Assembly: GCA_004369085.1 (NCBI GenBank)
Contig: ML210152.1
Coordinates: 119,968-183,967 of the forward strand
From: Coprinopsis marcescibilis
Lineage: Eukaryota; Basidiomycota; Agaricomycetes; Agaricales; Psathyrellaceae
Length of the DNA: 64,000 bases
Direction: 5' to 3'
In this document: piece by piece, positions 31,444 through 42,960 of the stretch
How positions within the stretch are numbered: position 1 is the first letter of the stretch
Layout of the letters: each line of letters begins with the position of its first letter
The notes under the pieces: generated by a model
What the model saw: only the letters and a program-made list of their open reading frames with translations
What the model was told of the DNA's origin: nothing
The model's database searches: none
Made by a program: the position numbers and the translations under genes

Positions 31444-33540
31444 TCACGACCTCTCTCCGATTGGTTGCGTGGATCGGCGGGGTACCGGTTCGTCTGGGTT
31501 GCACATGGAAGTGATAGCCACACGCTCTTTGACGTACGCCTGGCCCTTTAAATCTAGCCCTCCGGTGTTGATCACTGGCAGAAACGCATTAGTTTGAAAT
31601 GAGAACAACTCGACGAAATACTGCGGGGTACCATTGATGTATCAGATTCCGAGGCTCGGGAAGGATATAATAAACACACCTGGATACTAAACGGCGCAAA
31701 TCCACAGGAAGGTTGGAGATCTGATGGCAGATGGATCTCTCCTTCAAGGTGTCGGAGATTTGGTCCCTGTGGTACGTCGTTGGGAGGAACCCACCACACC
31801 GCCTTGCCAATGATATCCTTGTGTGTAGAATTGGAAGTTGGATGGACCACGCTTCCAGGATGATCTCCGAAGCTTGTCGCAGTTGTTCTAAGGTCCGTAA
31901 AAGGAGATGCATATTCAAATACCTGCTCCTTGGGGTCATATTTATCGTCCAGGACAGAGTGTTTGCTTGATGTGGAAGCCTCTTGGCAGTACCGAATCAG
32001 TCTTGATAAGGTCACGCAAGGGTTTTGGGGTGAGGCAACATGTTTCAATACCGAGGCGTTTGCACATTCTAAAACCAGATGACAGGGTATGACGGTCCCG
32101 CGTGCGTATGCGAGCTAAGAAGAGTTCGGGTTAGAAAGGGGATGGCAGCAAAATTAAAGAACGAACTGGTTTGGCCAGGGATAATGTGCACCGAACCTCA
32201 GTTTGCTTGAGACCGACAAAGTCGCCGATAATGGACACTGGAGCGAGCGAGCGCCATCCGGACGGATCTAATAGTGGCCCAAGAACAGGCCCTCCTGCTC
32301 TGTAGGATTCTTGTCTTGAACTGGACGAAGGGGGTGGCCAAGAATGCGGACTATACATGACCTGGGTTTTGAGCCTACGAAATGTCAGTGGAAGGTCAAG
32401 TTATTGATAAATTTCATATACTTGTTATCTGCTCGGAACCGTCCATGAGATATGTAGACCGTCAATTCGTATTGTACGTTGGCACTGACATTCTTCTCGA
32501 GGAAAGATTGTGGAAGCGGTTGAACGTTGTTACGCTTGGAATTTCCCTTGGATTGACTCCAGGACAGTCCGAGAAAAGCGTCCAAAGACCTCCTGTCGCG
32601 CCGTTGGGACCCCGTATTGGTGCTTGAGGCAAGCGCAGGAGATGGGGGAGATGAGGCTGAAAGATTTTCGATGACCGGTCCAACACGTTGACCATCTCTA
32701 GCGCTGTTGTAGTCCAAGACTAATATTGGACCAGGTGTGGATGTCGAGCCAGTCGTATTGGCTAGCATAGTGCTCTGTCTTCGATCAATTTCTGGAGGTA
32801 ACAGAGTCGAAAGGTCGACATGGCTGGGGAAAGGAATACTGAAAGGAAACGAGTATTGACCATTGAATTTCCCGTTGAACTTGTCGGTACCGCCTGGAAA
32901 ACGAGGATCCCCTTGGCTTCTATCCCAAAGCGTCACGGATTTGTTGAGAAATGTATAGCTGCCCCCGTCGAGATAGCTCGTAATGAGCTTTCCCAGAAGC
33001 TTGAAATAATTCAGACTATATCGAGGGGTAAAATACGAAGCTACTCACGGAAATCTTGATAGATGTAATGGTCTGGGGTCCTTGAAGATTAAGCTCGAAG
33101 TTCCCGGACACTTTATCCCCAGCAGAAAAGCGAGGGTATCGGCTCTGCTTGGATCCACTAGCAGTCAGGTGTTCCGTTTGCTTTACTTGTAACGTCGCCC
33201 ATGGATTGTCCAACTTTCCACCCTTCTGGAAATCGAAAGTGTGATATACCCCATTTTCGTGTCCTTCACGCGTTTGGTATCTGGACGCACCCCTCGAGTA
33301 TTGTGGTGGCGAATTCGAGCAGTGAGAGTTCCTGGTTGGGTATGTCGTGTAGGTTGGGGTGCGCGACGCCACGCTAATGGCATCATCGCCCCAATCGTCA
33401 CCGAGGCTACTTTGTGGACCGTCTACCGTCGTCGGTGGTCCTGGAGGTCCATTGACAGGGGAATGGCGAGGAGGCCCATCGATAGAGTACCTGATGCGGT
33501 TATTGGTATTCAGGACTTTCTCCGTCGAATTTGCAAGCAT
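31444..33540 (-). CDS. Arrestin-like protein with N-terminal PPxY motif (paralogue 1)
   Basis: Exons reconstruct from ATG 33540: the first to 33045, then LLGKLITSYLDGGSYTFLN, VTLWDRSQGDPRFPG, QYSFPFSIPFPSHVDL, ISHGRFRADNKLK, and CTLSLAKP joined by an intron to LAYARGTVIPCHLV. After that come AVWWVPPNDVPQGPNLRHLE and YFVELFSFQTN, with a TGA at 31446-31444. The block order matches arrestin-like N-domain proteins of Basidiomycota, which may act as ubiquitin-ligase adaptors for endocytosis of membrane transporters (the ART role in yeast). PPQY at residues 78-81 would bind WW domains of an Rsp5-type ligase. It is convergent with the FAD oxidoreductase (192 bases between stops). Paralogues lie at 42961 and 48158. 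Confidence 0.83.
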
Positions 33541-34218
33541 TGGAGGGTTTAGGATGGTGAAATAGTTGGCTTCTGGGTCCAGTACTTCATTTTATCGATT
33601 AACCCCCCACAGCCCTCTTGGTGCCCACTATCAATACGTCAACGTATATATCGTATCACGGGTTGAAAACTTACTATGTACAATCGAACCTGTGACAACC
33701 CATTCCCTCAGATATGCCATAATCGCCAATAAACCATACCTTTCAAGGCCACCAATCCGGCCTGTAAAAGGCGATTGTCCATGCTCTACGGAGAGTCATC
33801 ACAGGTTCGACTGTATCATTCAATTGAATTCATATCTTCTGTGGGGCTTGAGCCGAGCAAGTGGCGAACACCCGTCAAGAAAGGTCATCGGTCAGAGGCA
33901 ATGCAGGTCTTTATTGAACGCGAGATGATTTCGTGCAATGTTACAATTCGAAAACATCGCCTACGTTTACCCAGGCTCCCCGATCATCAGGGGGTTAGAC
34001 CCTAACCCTAATCTAGGTGTTATGTGCACACCGTTAGTTTTGGCTTGGTTTTCAAAAATTGGCCTGCCTTCTCCACAATCCATATCACCTGGGCATTGAA
34101 ATCCCCCGATTGTATTCCGGTGAGCGCTTCTTATCTACTAGTATCATTGATTGGCTTTCTGAGCTGAGATATGAAATAAAAATTTCAGGCTAGGGTAGGA
34201 GATTACAGGACCGGAGAG
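33541..34218. other. Intergenic region with an imperfect inverted repeat
   Basis: It separates divergent genes and so includes both promoters. TCGAACCTGTGA near 33685 and TCACAGGTTCGA near 33800 form an inverted repeat about 110 bases apart; no coding sequence is supported. Confidence 0.45.
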
Positions 34219-37130
34219 ATGTCGAAAACATCAATAGAAGAACCTTTCCAGTTGGCTAATTATACGTCTTCATTCCGCTGGAAGGAGAAGAAATCTACGT
34301 TAGACCATGTCTATGTCAGTCAACTGAGTGGGCCTCTCAGTAAATCACGTCGCGAAGGGTTTGTCACCGTGTCAGCACAAGGGGATGGAGTGCACATTGT
34401 GGATGTGAGTGTTCATCGTTTTCTTAATGTTTATTTGAAAGTAAATTGTCAGTGAAGATTTCAACTTTGCATCCCCTCGTCTCGCATACACTCGGGCCTT
34501 CAGCATCGTTTTCCTGTCCATCCCTGACCACCGAAGCGGAAGAAAACCAATACATTACCTACGCCGTGATCGAGTCGTCCTCGGAATCCACGTCCACGAA
34601 GGACTCTGGACGAGTCATATGGAAGTGGAATTCAAAACCTGAGGCGGTCGCTTCAGTTACAGAGAGCCAGAAAAAGACTGCTAAAACAATCGTACGTGGA
34701 GGATCTTTTGTTTGTGACTTCTCCTGGCCGGACTGATGCGAAAACGCGCAACACAGGTACCTGCGCCACAGCGCATCCATGGTCTTCATTCAAATATTGG
34801 ACTAGCCAACCGGATATTTGCCCTAACACAGTCGGGGACCTTGATTGCTCTGGATGCAGATACTTTGGAGGAAAAAGCGACCATCCAGGCATCATCTGAC
34901 GAATCCTCCAGGGTAGTCAAGGCTTTTTTGTTCTCAGCTTCGCAGTGCTCGTTCTCCAACTCTACAACCGGTGTCCTTGCTGTCGTTGCACTTTCCACGA
35001 AGTCTGGCCTTCAAATCAAGGTGTTTGCAATCGACGAAATGGACACCTACTCGACAATAGGCGATTACGCATTCAACCACAAAGAGGAGGTAAGTAAACC
35101 AAAGCTCTTCTACAGAAACACCTGAGCTAATAGTGAGCTGCCTTAGCAAATCTACGAAATCTCCTGCAATCAAACTGGATACTTCAGTGTCTTGTGTAAG
35201 CCGCATTGCGTGTTAAGCAGAAGTGTCCCTTACCTTCTCACTCAGGCAAAAACGGGGAATGGTTTACTTATTTGCTGTCTTCGGACTCGCAAACTGATGT
35301 TTCCACCGGACCCACCCACCTCTCACCGCTAAGCCCACCATTGAAATTGGCCAATCTATCATTTCCGTCCATTAGCTCAAGCAAAACGACCTCTTCAACA
35401 TCTCCACCGTCACTGCTGTCTTTGACATCCTCTCACGCACTTCTCGCTGCAACCTCCCAATCCGCTACCGATATCCACCTCCAAATCTGGGATTTACAGT
35501 ATTCCGTTCTCCTCGCAGTGCACACAGTACCTATCCCGACCGCATTCTTGGCTGCACCTTTCACGATGCGCCTTGGATCTCGTGGTCCTGACGTGTCATC
35601 GACCACATCAGCGCAAACGTCCATCTCAGACCAAGCCCTGTTGGTCCTTTCGCCGGCAGTATCCTCCTCAAAAGACAGCGCTTCCCAAAATGTGACCTCA
35701 AGCGTCCTAGTGGTACCTTACACTGTCCCTTATCGGTCAACTATTGCCGCTGCTATCGGGCGTGGGGCTTTCACCAAGGCATGGCTCAAGTCCGCCGATA
35801 ATGCGAAGTCTTCGCCCGTGAAGAAATCTTCGGTTGAAGCAGGGAGGGAGAAGATGATTGCCTCAGTTCGGTCTGCGTTGGAAGCAGGCCAGGTGAAGGT
35901 TGCTGACAAAGCGTTTTCTTCCTGGCTTGAGTTGTCAGAAAAGGCTTCAAAAGGCGAGACTCAACCAACGGAAACGACTGAGGTCCGTGCTTTCATTCTG
36001 TCAGTTTGATTTCTGTACTTAAACGGCATCACACCAAAAGCCATCCAGCCCGTCTCCAGTATTCACGCATAGCTCAGTGAAGGAGTTGATAGCCGTTCTG
36101 CTCCCCCCCGTCAAACCCTCAGGAAAGACAGCTGCTCACTCTCCTGAAATCTTGCGAAGCCTATTGCAGAGGAGTTTGGTTTCGAACAGCATGATTGAAG
36201 GGGGCTTGATATCCGCTCTTAAGGCTAGAAGTGACTGGGTAAGCTGTCTCGTTCAATTTATCTCGAGTCGTTCCTGAGTACCTTTAGTAGACCTCGATAG
36301 AGATAGCCTTCGGATCAGTGCAAGATCTTCCTGTCGCAGATATTATCGAATGTCTGGCGACTGTGACTCGACGACACCGTCAACCCTCATCAAACGCAGA
36401 CGTAATGCAGGTCGATCCAGAACCGTCGACGCCAATTACATCCCTTCCAACCTTCCTTTCTCATGTCATCAACTATCAGAGCTCTGCAACCCCCAGTCAA
36501 GTAGTCCTTGCCCTGAAACGGTATTTCCGTGACCCGGAGGATGTCCGGGCAGTGGCACAGGTTTTGGCGACATGGATTCGGTCTCTGAATCAACAACGAA
36601 AGAGCCAGAATTTGGCTATTTGGCCGAGCAACAAGGACATGGAGCTGAATCAGCATGGCGTGTGGGTCTTCAGCCTGAAAAACAAGGAGAGACGTAGTAC
36701 AAAGTCTGCGGCGAAGAAAGCTGGCGGTCCGCCTGTCTTTGAAAAGGTGCGTTGAATCTACTCATCACTACATCAGTTGCAGGTACTAAACCCGCGTCTG
36801 TCGCAGGTGATTGTGTTCCTCCAGTCGTTTTTGGACGCCTGCTTTTTGTCACTTCTCCAACACCCACCTTCGCACCCACTGCTGTCGGAGCTACAGAACT
36901 ATCTTGGGGATGAATCTGCGTTCTCCGATTCCCTGATCCAGCTTCAGGGATCATTGGAACCGTTCAGCATTACCCACCAAAAGATGTTGCGGGAAGCCGC
37001 AGTCCCCGAAAAGGAGAGGGAACGCCAGAAACAAAAGGGCGATTGGAGGCAGCGAAGAAACGGTGCTGCGGGTGTAATTGGGGCTGTTGGTGCTGTCGGG
37101 GTATATCAACTTGAGGAATTGGCATTCTAA
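34219..37130 (+). CDS. Probable SSU-processome component (NOL11/Utp8-like)
   Basis: Eight exons are supported by phase: introns at 34405-34457, 34692-34756, 35090-35146, 35196-35245, 35993-36040, 36239-36290 and 36747-36782. The protein begins MSKTSIEEPFQLANYTSSFR. The N-terminal half alternates short beta-like blocks (IFALTQSGTLIALDADTLEE, QIYEISCNQTGYFSVL), consistent with a degenerate WD40-type propeller. The C-terminal half is helical (KELIAVLLP, LKRYFRDPEDVRAVAQVLAT, LSQVIVFLQSFLDACFLSLL). This architecture fits the NOL11/Utp8 nucleolar family of the t-UTP complex, which acts early in 18S rRNA processing and rDNA transcription. The assignment rests on layout and general pattern, not on a unique motif, so it is moderate. 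Confidence 0.6.
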
Positions 37131-37367
37131 ATGTAATTTACGTAGACTTTGTACATACATTCTGCGGCTGTTGTGTTGCTTCTTAATTATCTGCGCGTCA
37201 TCCTCACAAGGTGTATTTTCGAGTCCAAACAGTCCATCAATTGAGTGATGATCGATGACGTGACGCGTTCAGCTTTTCTACAAGTTCCTGCAACAGTACA
37301 TCTTTTGGCGCATGACCCAGAAGTATATAGAGTCCTCATCAATGGAAGATGGCTCTACGGTTTCATC

Positions 37368-39826
37368 ATGGCTTCTACGTTCCAGATATCCGCAGCTGTT
37401 CTCACTGGTAAGTTCTGTCTTTTCAGCCATCCATTGATATAGACCTGGTTTAGTGAGCGACACGGCCGCGAAAGACAAAAACGCAGACGGATCTGGCCCC
37501 ACGATCCAGCAGATTCTGTCTGATCACAATATCGTTGTTCCTGAAAGCAACTATGCGATTGTACCAGACGACGTTGATGCAATTCAAGCTGCTGTAAAGC
37601 GGTGGCTTGAACGAACAGAGTCGCAAGTGGATTGGATCATTACGACCGGAGGGACTGGTTTTGGTGTTCGCGATGTTACTCCAGAGGTAAATGCTATAGA
37701 TTTTGAAGACATCTGGCGCTGACCTCTAGCTTTTTCTGCTAGGCTATCGAGCCCTTGCTGGAACGACAAGCACCCGGCCTTGTCCATCTCTTGATCTCGT
37801 CGTCGCTCAAGCACACACCACGAGCAGTCTTGGCCAGGCCAGTCGTGGGCACCATCGGAAAGACATTGATCACTACCCTCCCTGGCAGCGTAAAGGCAGT
37901 CAAAGAATGCCTCGACGCACTGTTCGGGGGAGGAATCATCCAACATGCCATCGACCTCAACAGGGGCGGAACTGGCAAGCAGGTTCACGCTGCGATGGGA
38001 GCCTCATACGGACGACCGGAAAACCAAAAGGAGCCCGTTGGAAGTAAAGACGTGCATTCCCATGCTCACGGCCATCATCACAGCTGTGGACACCACTCTG
38101 ACCACCATGCTCCGAAACCACGATCCACTGCAGCACTTTCGCATGACCCTAATGCTCCAGGTAGCCTTGTGTAGCCTTGCGTCTGGTCTGATAAATATCG
38201 ATCTGATATTGTCGTCGATTAGCGTCCGGTCGTCATAGACAATCACCCTATGCGATTATCAAGTTTGAGGAGGCGCAAAGCCTTATCGATGAGCACATTT
38301 CACCCTTGCAGAACCAAATCCGACCCGTGAGTCTTCGTCGTCGTCCAGTGGATGTTCTGTTTGTTCATGACGATCAAGGTCGACTTTAACCTTCGGGGTT
38401 ATGTTCTCGCTGAAGATGTCCTTGCCCCCCAAAGTGTCCCAGCGACGGCGACTACTAGCGTGGACGGTTATGCTTTGCGATGTAGGTTCTTCAATTTCAC
38501 GGGCCACTTGACACCCCAATACTGAGCCATCGCCGTAGCCTCTGACGCTCCAGGAGTTTACAACGTTGTAACCTCTGCGACACACCGCATCTCCGATCCT
38601 TTACCAGCGGGGACAATCTACCGTATCAACACAGGTGGACCTCTTCCTGCTGGAGCGGACACTGTCATCATGGTGGAGGACACCAAACTAGTCACCACAC
38701 ATTCGGACACCAGCGAAGAAAAGGAAGTCGAGACTTTGGCTCAAATTCCAGCCGGAGAGAATATTCGGAACCCCGGGTCCGATGCAAAGCAGGGAGATCT
38801 CGTTATGAAGGCTGGCGATCGCATTCTTAGTGCTGGAGGGGAGGTCGGCACTCTTGCGTTTGTTGGCAGAAAAGAGGTACCTTGGCTTTATGCATTGATT
38901 CGCGAGTTAAATGCTAACTGATGGATAGGTATCTGTGGTTAAGAAACCGGTGGTCGCGCTTCTGAGTACTGGAAATGAACTGGTCGATCTTCAGGCGCCC
39001 AGCTCCAATCAAAATGCGGACGAGGAGTGGGGAGGGATCTACGATACCAATCGACCCGCTCTCCGTGCTGTACTGGAGGGACTTGGGTATGAAGTCGTTG
39101 ACCTCGGCATTGTCGTTGATCAGTTGAGTAAACCGAGATGCGTTCAGTAGCGGCACCTTACTAATGTAGGTTCTCGTAGAGTGGATGCCCACGTGCAAGC
39201 CATTCAAAAAGGGTTGGACGAAGCAGACGTTATTCTGACTACCGGAGGAACCTCTATGGGACCGACTGACCTTCTGAAGCCAGTAATTGAACGCAACTTC
39301 AAAGGGACAATCCACTTCGGAAGGGTCGCTATCAAGCCCGGAAAGCCGACTACTTTTGCCACTATCCCTACGGATGGGCAAAGCGGAGTGCATAAACCGA
39401 TATTTGCTCTACCTGGAAATCCAGCGTCGGCGCTAGTGACGTTTTATGTCTTTGTTCTGCCAGCCCTTCGCAAGTTGGGAGGGTGGCCTCAGAATGTTAG
39501 GCACTTGCCCTCGGTTCGCGTCCAGGTGAGAGTTGTTATGTGGTGGTGCCAAGCTGTGAATTTACTGACGAATGATTTAGATCAAGTCTATGATGCCTTT
39601 CGACCCTCGCCTCGAGTTCCATCGGGCCGTGATCAAGATTAATTCGTCGACTGGTTTGCTTGAAGCGTGGTCGACGGGAGGACAACGCTCAAGTCGTGTC
39701 GCGAGCTTGAATGGAGCCAATGGGTTGGTGGTCGTGCCGTCTTTGGAAAAAAGGGCTAGTAAAACGAGTCTAAATCCGGGCGATGAGGCACAGGCTATCT
39801 TGGTTGGAGAGCTACAGGTTGCGTAA
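37368..39826 (+). CDS. Molybdenum cofactor synthesis protein, fused MogA-MoeA type (gephyrin/Cnx1-like)
   Basis: The G domain comes first: ISAAVLTVSDTAAKD, then DWIITTGGTGFGVRDVTPEA and VGTIGKTLITTLPGSVKAVK (molybdopterin adenylyltransferase). A His-rich linker (HSHAHGHHHSCGHHSDHH) follows, then the E domain: SPYAIIKFEEAQSLI, VPATATTSVDGYAL, NTGGPLPAGADTVIMVEDT, ALLSTGNEL, YDTNRPAL, ILTTGGTSMGPTD, and ALPGNPASALVTFYVFVLP (molybdate insertion). The fused protein adenylates molybdopterin and inserts Mo. The start at 37368 (MASTFQIS) is chosen because the conserved G domain begins there; an in-frame ATG at 37248 would add a non-conserved stretch. The intron at the linker ends at 38221 and one near 39120-39179 uses an atypical GTTGAG donor. 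Taxa with this fusion in G-E order are usual in fungi. Confidence 0.9.
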
Positions 39827-41542
39827 AGTAATGCAGTAAGCACCTTACTGCACTGTTCTCACAGTAACTGGAGCAAATATAAAGACCGAAGAAACTGCAA
39901 TCTAAACATAAGTGCTGTTATCTTCAACGGGAGTGCCGTAATCAATGGTCTCGGCGCCTCGTTTGGCGCTTGGGTGGGGGTACGTTTATCATTCTGAGTA
40001 AGGGAAAATTCACGTTGGGGACTTGTTCTTCTTCTAGGTGCCCGACGGTAGGTGGGAGACACGGCCCTTGTGACGATCCTGTCCGAGCCATTGGACACAG
40101 GAGGAATATCGGTCGCGAATATTGTCATCCATTATTGCGCAGCCGCCACAACCGTCAACGCTCTGACACGCCGACAACACGTCAACCGGCGCCAGACACA
40201 CCGAGCTCTGAGAGTCAGGCCTGCTGTGTCACGTATACGTATAAATCCATTTGAAAGCTGCGCAGAAATTAATGGTAAGTACACTGCGCAGTTCTTGCAC
40301 TGGTGGAATGCTGTGAATGAATGTGCGGTGCGGTGGCTTAGCCGCCCGAGAGAATGTCTTATTGGTGTCTTTGGCAGATGGTACTGTCGATCATACTAAT
40401 TTTAGGCGTCGAGGGGAGAATGTAAGAAGTAAAATCGAGATCTTGATCGCAGCAGTGGATACTGTGGTTCTGAAGGGGCAAACGTGAGGATCGGGATAAT
40501 GCCCCTAATATATATTGATGATGCCGAGAACGTGCCTATTCGTGGCTATGCAATATGCTTGGTCGTGCTTGAAAAACCTTCCACATGCCGGGCTCGGCGA
40601 GGTACTTGGTGAAGACCGAACCACGATGGTTCTTCTGTGCCCTACGGATGGCGATACCACTCGGAGAGGAAGAGCACTATTATAGTACTGTGCCTTCTCT
40701 GAGCGGTTCTGAATCATTTTTTATCCAACTATTCAGAGCAACCTGCATATCGAGTACGACCGAAGTACGCGTCCCAAAAGCCCCGAATGGTGATATTCAG
40801 CTTAGAGAGGACGACGAAAACGTACCTATCAGCTAGCCTACCGAGCTTTGGTTAACATGCTCGCCGGCCTTCTACGACACCAGGAGCTAAGAATCACCGA
40901 ATAGACTCAAATGAACCCCAACTTCGTTTTCAGGCGGCTTCCCTCGAGGGCTAGCCACTACCCGGACCAAGGTCCATCATTTCGAGAGTAGGTGTCTCGG
41001 CGTGAGTATTCAACATCGTCGCATCTCTTGCTCATTTCGTCTTACCAAAGGGATTACAACCCCAATTTCTAGATTTATGAGCCATTAGAACATCATAGTC
41101 ACGAGAATTGCAGCGTTCCAACCGACTTACGCAGCAGGCTTTGAATGAAGTGCTTCGCTGAGTAACGGGCCTTGCTGACTGCTGTGCAAGCATCGTGATG
41201 ACATATGACGGAAGCCTTTGGAACCGGCTCGGGGAAAGATCATGGGAGATCCGTCTAGATCTTGGCCCGAACAATGATGTCGTGGAACACGTATCAACAC
41301 TGTTCTACGGCTTTCTAGAGCTCTCTCCCGGTCTCCGTCAGATTCCACAGCCATCCCTGGTTGAATCACACCATAACAGGCCAACTTCGGAAACCCAATG
41401 TCGCAGTCTTGTCGCCGAGTCATGATGATATATAAGGCTGCTGTTGAACCTTGGTTTACACCCCATCCCCTTCACAGGATATTCAACAGCTCAAGCTTGC
41501 GCCGCGGTACTTAAGCCTCTTCTCCAACCCACCTTACATCCA
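39827..41542. other. Intergenic region, 1.7 kb
   Basis: No supported gene. Several short open frames lack motifs; 40585-40836 has a start-to-stop frame of 83 codons but no recognisable features. It contains the 3' flank of the Mo-cofactor gene and the promoter of the following gene. Confidence 0.45.
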
Positions 41543-42340
41543 ATGTCTTCTATCATGGCCTCTTCCAATGACTCATTGTCTGGTGGTCGATATGTTCCCG
41601 TTCACAGAAGGAACAGTTCGGCGTCGACTCGACCCTTGAATGGTACGTGCATTTACCGCTTCGGAACAACTAGACTTGGCTCATTATCGTCTTCAGTGCC
41701 CAACCCATTGGTATACAGTCGCGAAGCACTATTACTGCTCGCCCCACCAACTCACACTCACGGTGTCAACTCCACTCCCAACTCCCCAAATGCGAACGCG
41801 ACTTTCGAGGCTGCAAGCACCAACTCGGAACCTCACCTCGGTTGGGAAAGACTCAACGAGGCCATGCGCAATTATCTGCGCGCAACCTGCCCAGAAATCG
41901 CCATGAACCGCAAGATGCGCAAGTCTCTCGAATACCACTTCATTCAGCACCGTGCTGCTACCCGGCAGCACAATGACAACGATGGCCGAAGGTCAAGATC
42001 GCGCGAAAGCTCGAGACATAGCTCCAGTTCCCCATCGTCGTCACCTACTACGGAGGAACTTCCTTCGACACCTATCAAACTCGCACCGGCCCCAAAGTCA
42101 AATCGACTGCAACTACCCGCAGCTGCTGCAGTTCCGACCACTGCGGAAGCCCTCAAGCGCTCGAGGTCACCCACACCCCGCCGGGTTCGCCATACCAATA
42201 GCCGAACCCGACATGCAAACTTCACTCAGCTGAATCGCAATGCAGCTGTCCTCGCTTCCGGTAAAGAGGGCAACTGGCGAGTGCGACAGACGGGTGGTGT
42301 CTTTGCTCCTCTGCCCACCGTCACCATCTCGAGTGCTTAA
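41543..42340 (+). CDS. Hypothetical Ser/Arg-rich protein
   Basis: Two exons (41543-41642 and 41697-42340) give about 247 residues. It starts MSSIMASSNDSLSGGRYVPVH and splices after RPLN to VPNPLVYSREALLLLAPPT. A helical patch (WERLNEAMRNYLRATCPEIAMNR and on, about residues 95-125) is followed by a low-complexity SRSRESSRHSSSSPSSS region and RSRSPTPRRVRH, which resembles RS-type nuclear proteins. The end GGVFAPLPTVTISSA looks conserved. No family recognised; a nuclear or RNA-related role is only suggested by composition. Confidence 0.65.
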   Translation: MSSIMASSNDSLSGGRYVPVHRRNSSASTRPLNGTCIYRFGTTRLGSLSSSVPNPLVYSREALLLLAPPTHTHGVNSTPNSPNANATFEAASTNSEPHLGWERLNEAMRNYLRATCPEIAMNRKMRKSLEYHFIQHRAATRQHNDNDGRRSRSRESSRHSSSSPSSSPTTEELPSTPIKLAPAPKSNRLQLPAAAAVPTTAEALKRSRSPTPRRVRHTNSRTRHANFTQLNRNAAVLASGKEGNWRVRQTGGVFAPLPTVTISSA

Positions 42341-42960
42341 AGGCCTAAACGCCCTTCGCTCATTCTTTGGTACTTGATTGGACTATTCGGTAGCCACCTC
42401 AAGTTGTACTTTATTGGAATGCCCTCCTAGCTTTCAGCATTCATGCACATTATATACCCACAGACATAACCTACACAGTGCTGTTTTTATAGCTAGACAC
42501 CAACACAATCGACATATAATAATCAATCATTCGTATCTCTCCGCATTGTGTTACTGCAAGCTGATATCACCGCGATTTACCATCGTCTGGTTTCTGCCAT
42601 CATGAGCGCGTTCCGAAATTCCGGACACTGCGAGGGCATATGGCACTGGCCTGGTTTTGGATCGACTTACTTGAATTCAACCTATATTGGCTCAGCTACT
42701 TCCTGGACTACATGGAGCGCCACGTCGCTTGGTATGCAAACCAGACCAAGTATGGGGTTTTAAGCGAATCGAATTCATTTTCGCCAGACATTCTTTACGT
42801 GCCAGTTTTGTCCCCATGGTCCTGTCACGATGGCACTACTCAGTTCGGACGGTATTGTCTTAAGCGCCATGATCCATCACTATAATGCAACTCGACTGTC
42901 TTTCAACCTGACCCGCATCCTAGGATCCAGAGTTTATAGGGAAGAAACTCGACTCAGGCG
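42341..42960. other. Intergenic region
   Basis: Upstream region of the second arrestin-like gene. Short frames (for example 42640-42885) show no motif. Confidence 0.4.

Noticed and set aside
33601..33830. Possible tRNA because of the GGTTCGA-like T-arm sequence
   Set aside because: No acceptor, D-arm or anticodon arm can be formed around it on either strand.
40505..40836. Small opposing frames in the 1.7-kb gap after the Mo-cofactor gene
   Set aside because: Frames overlap on both strands, no motif was seen, and no splice extension gave a longer product.
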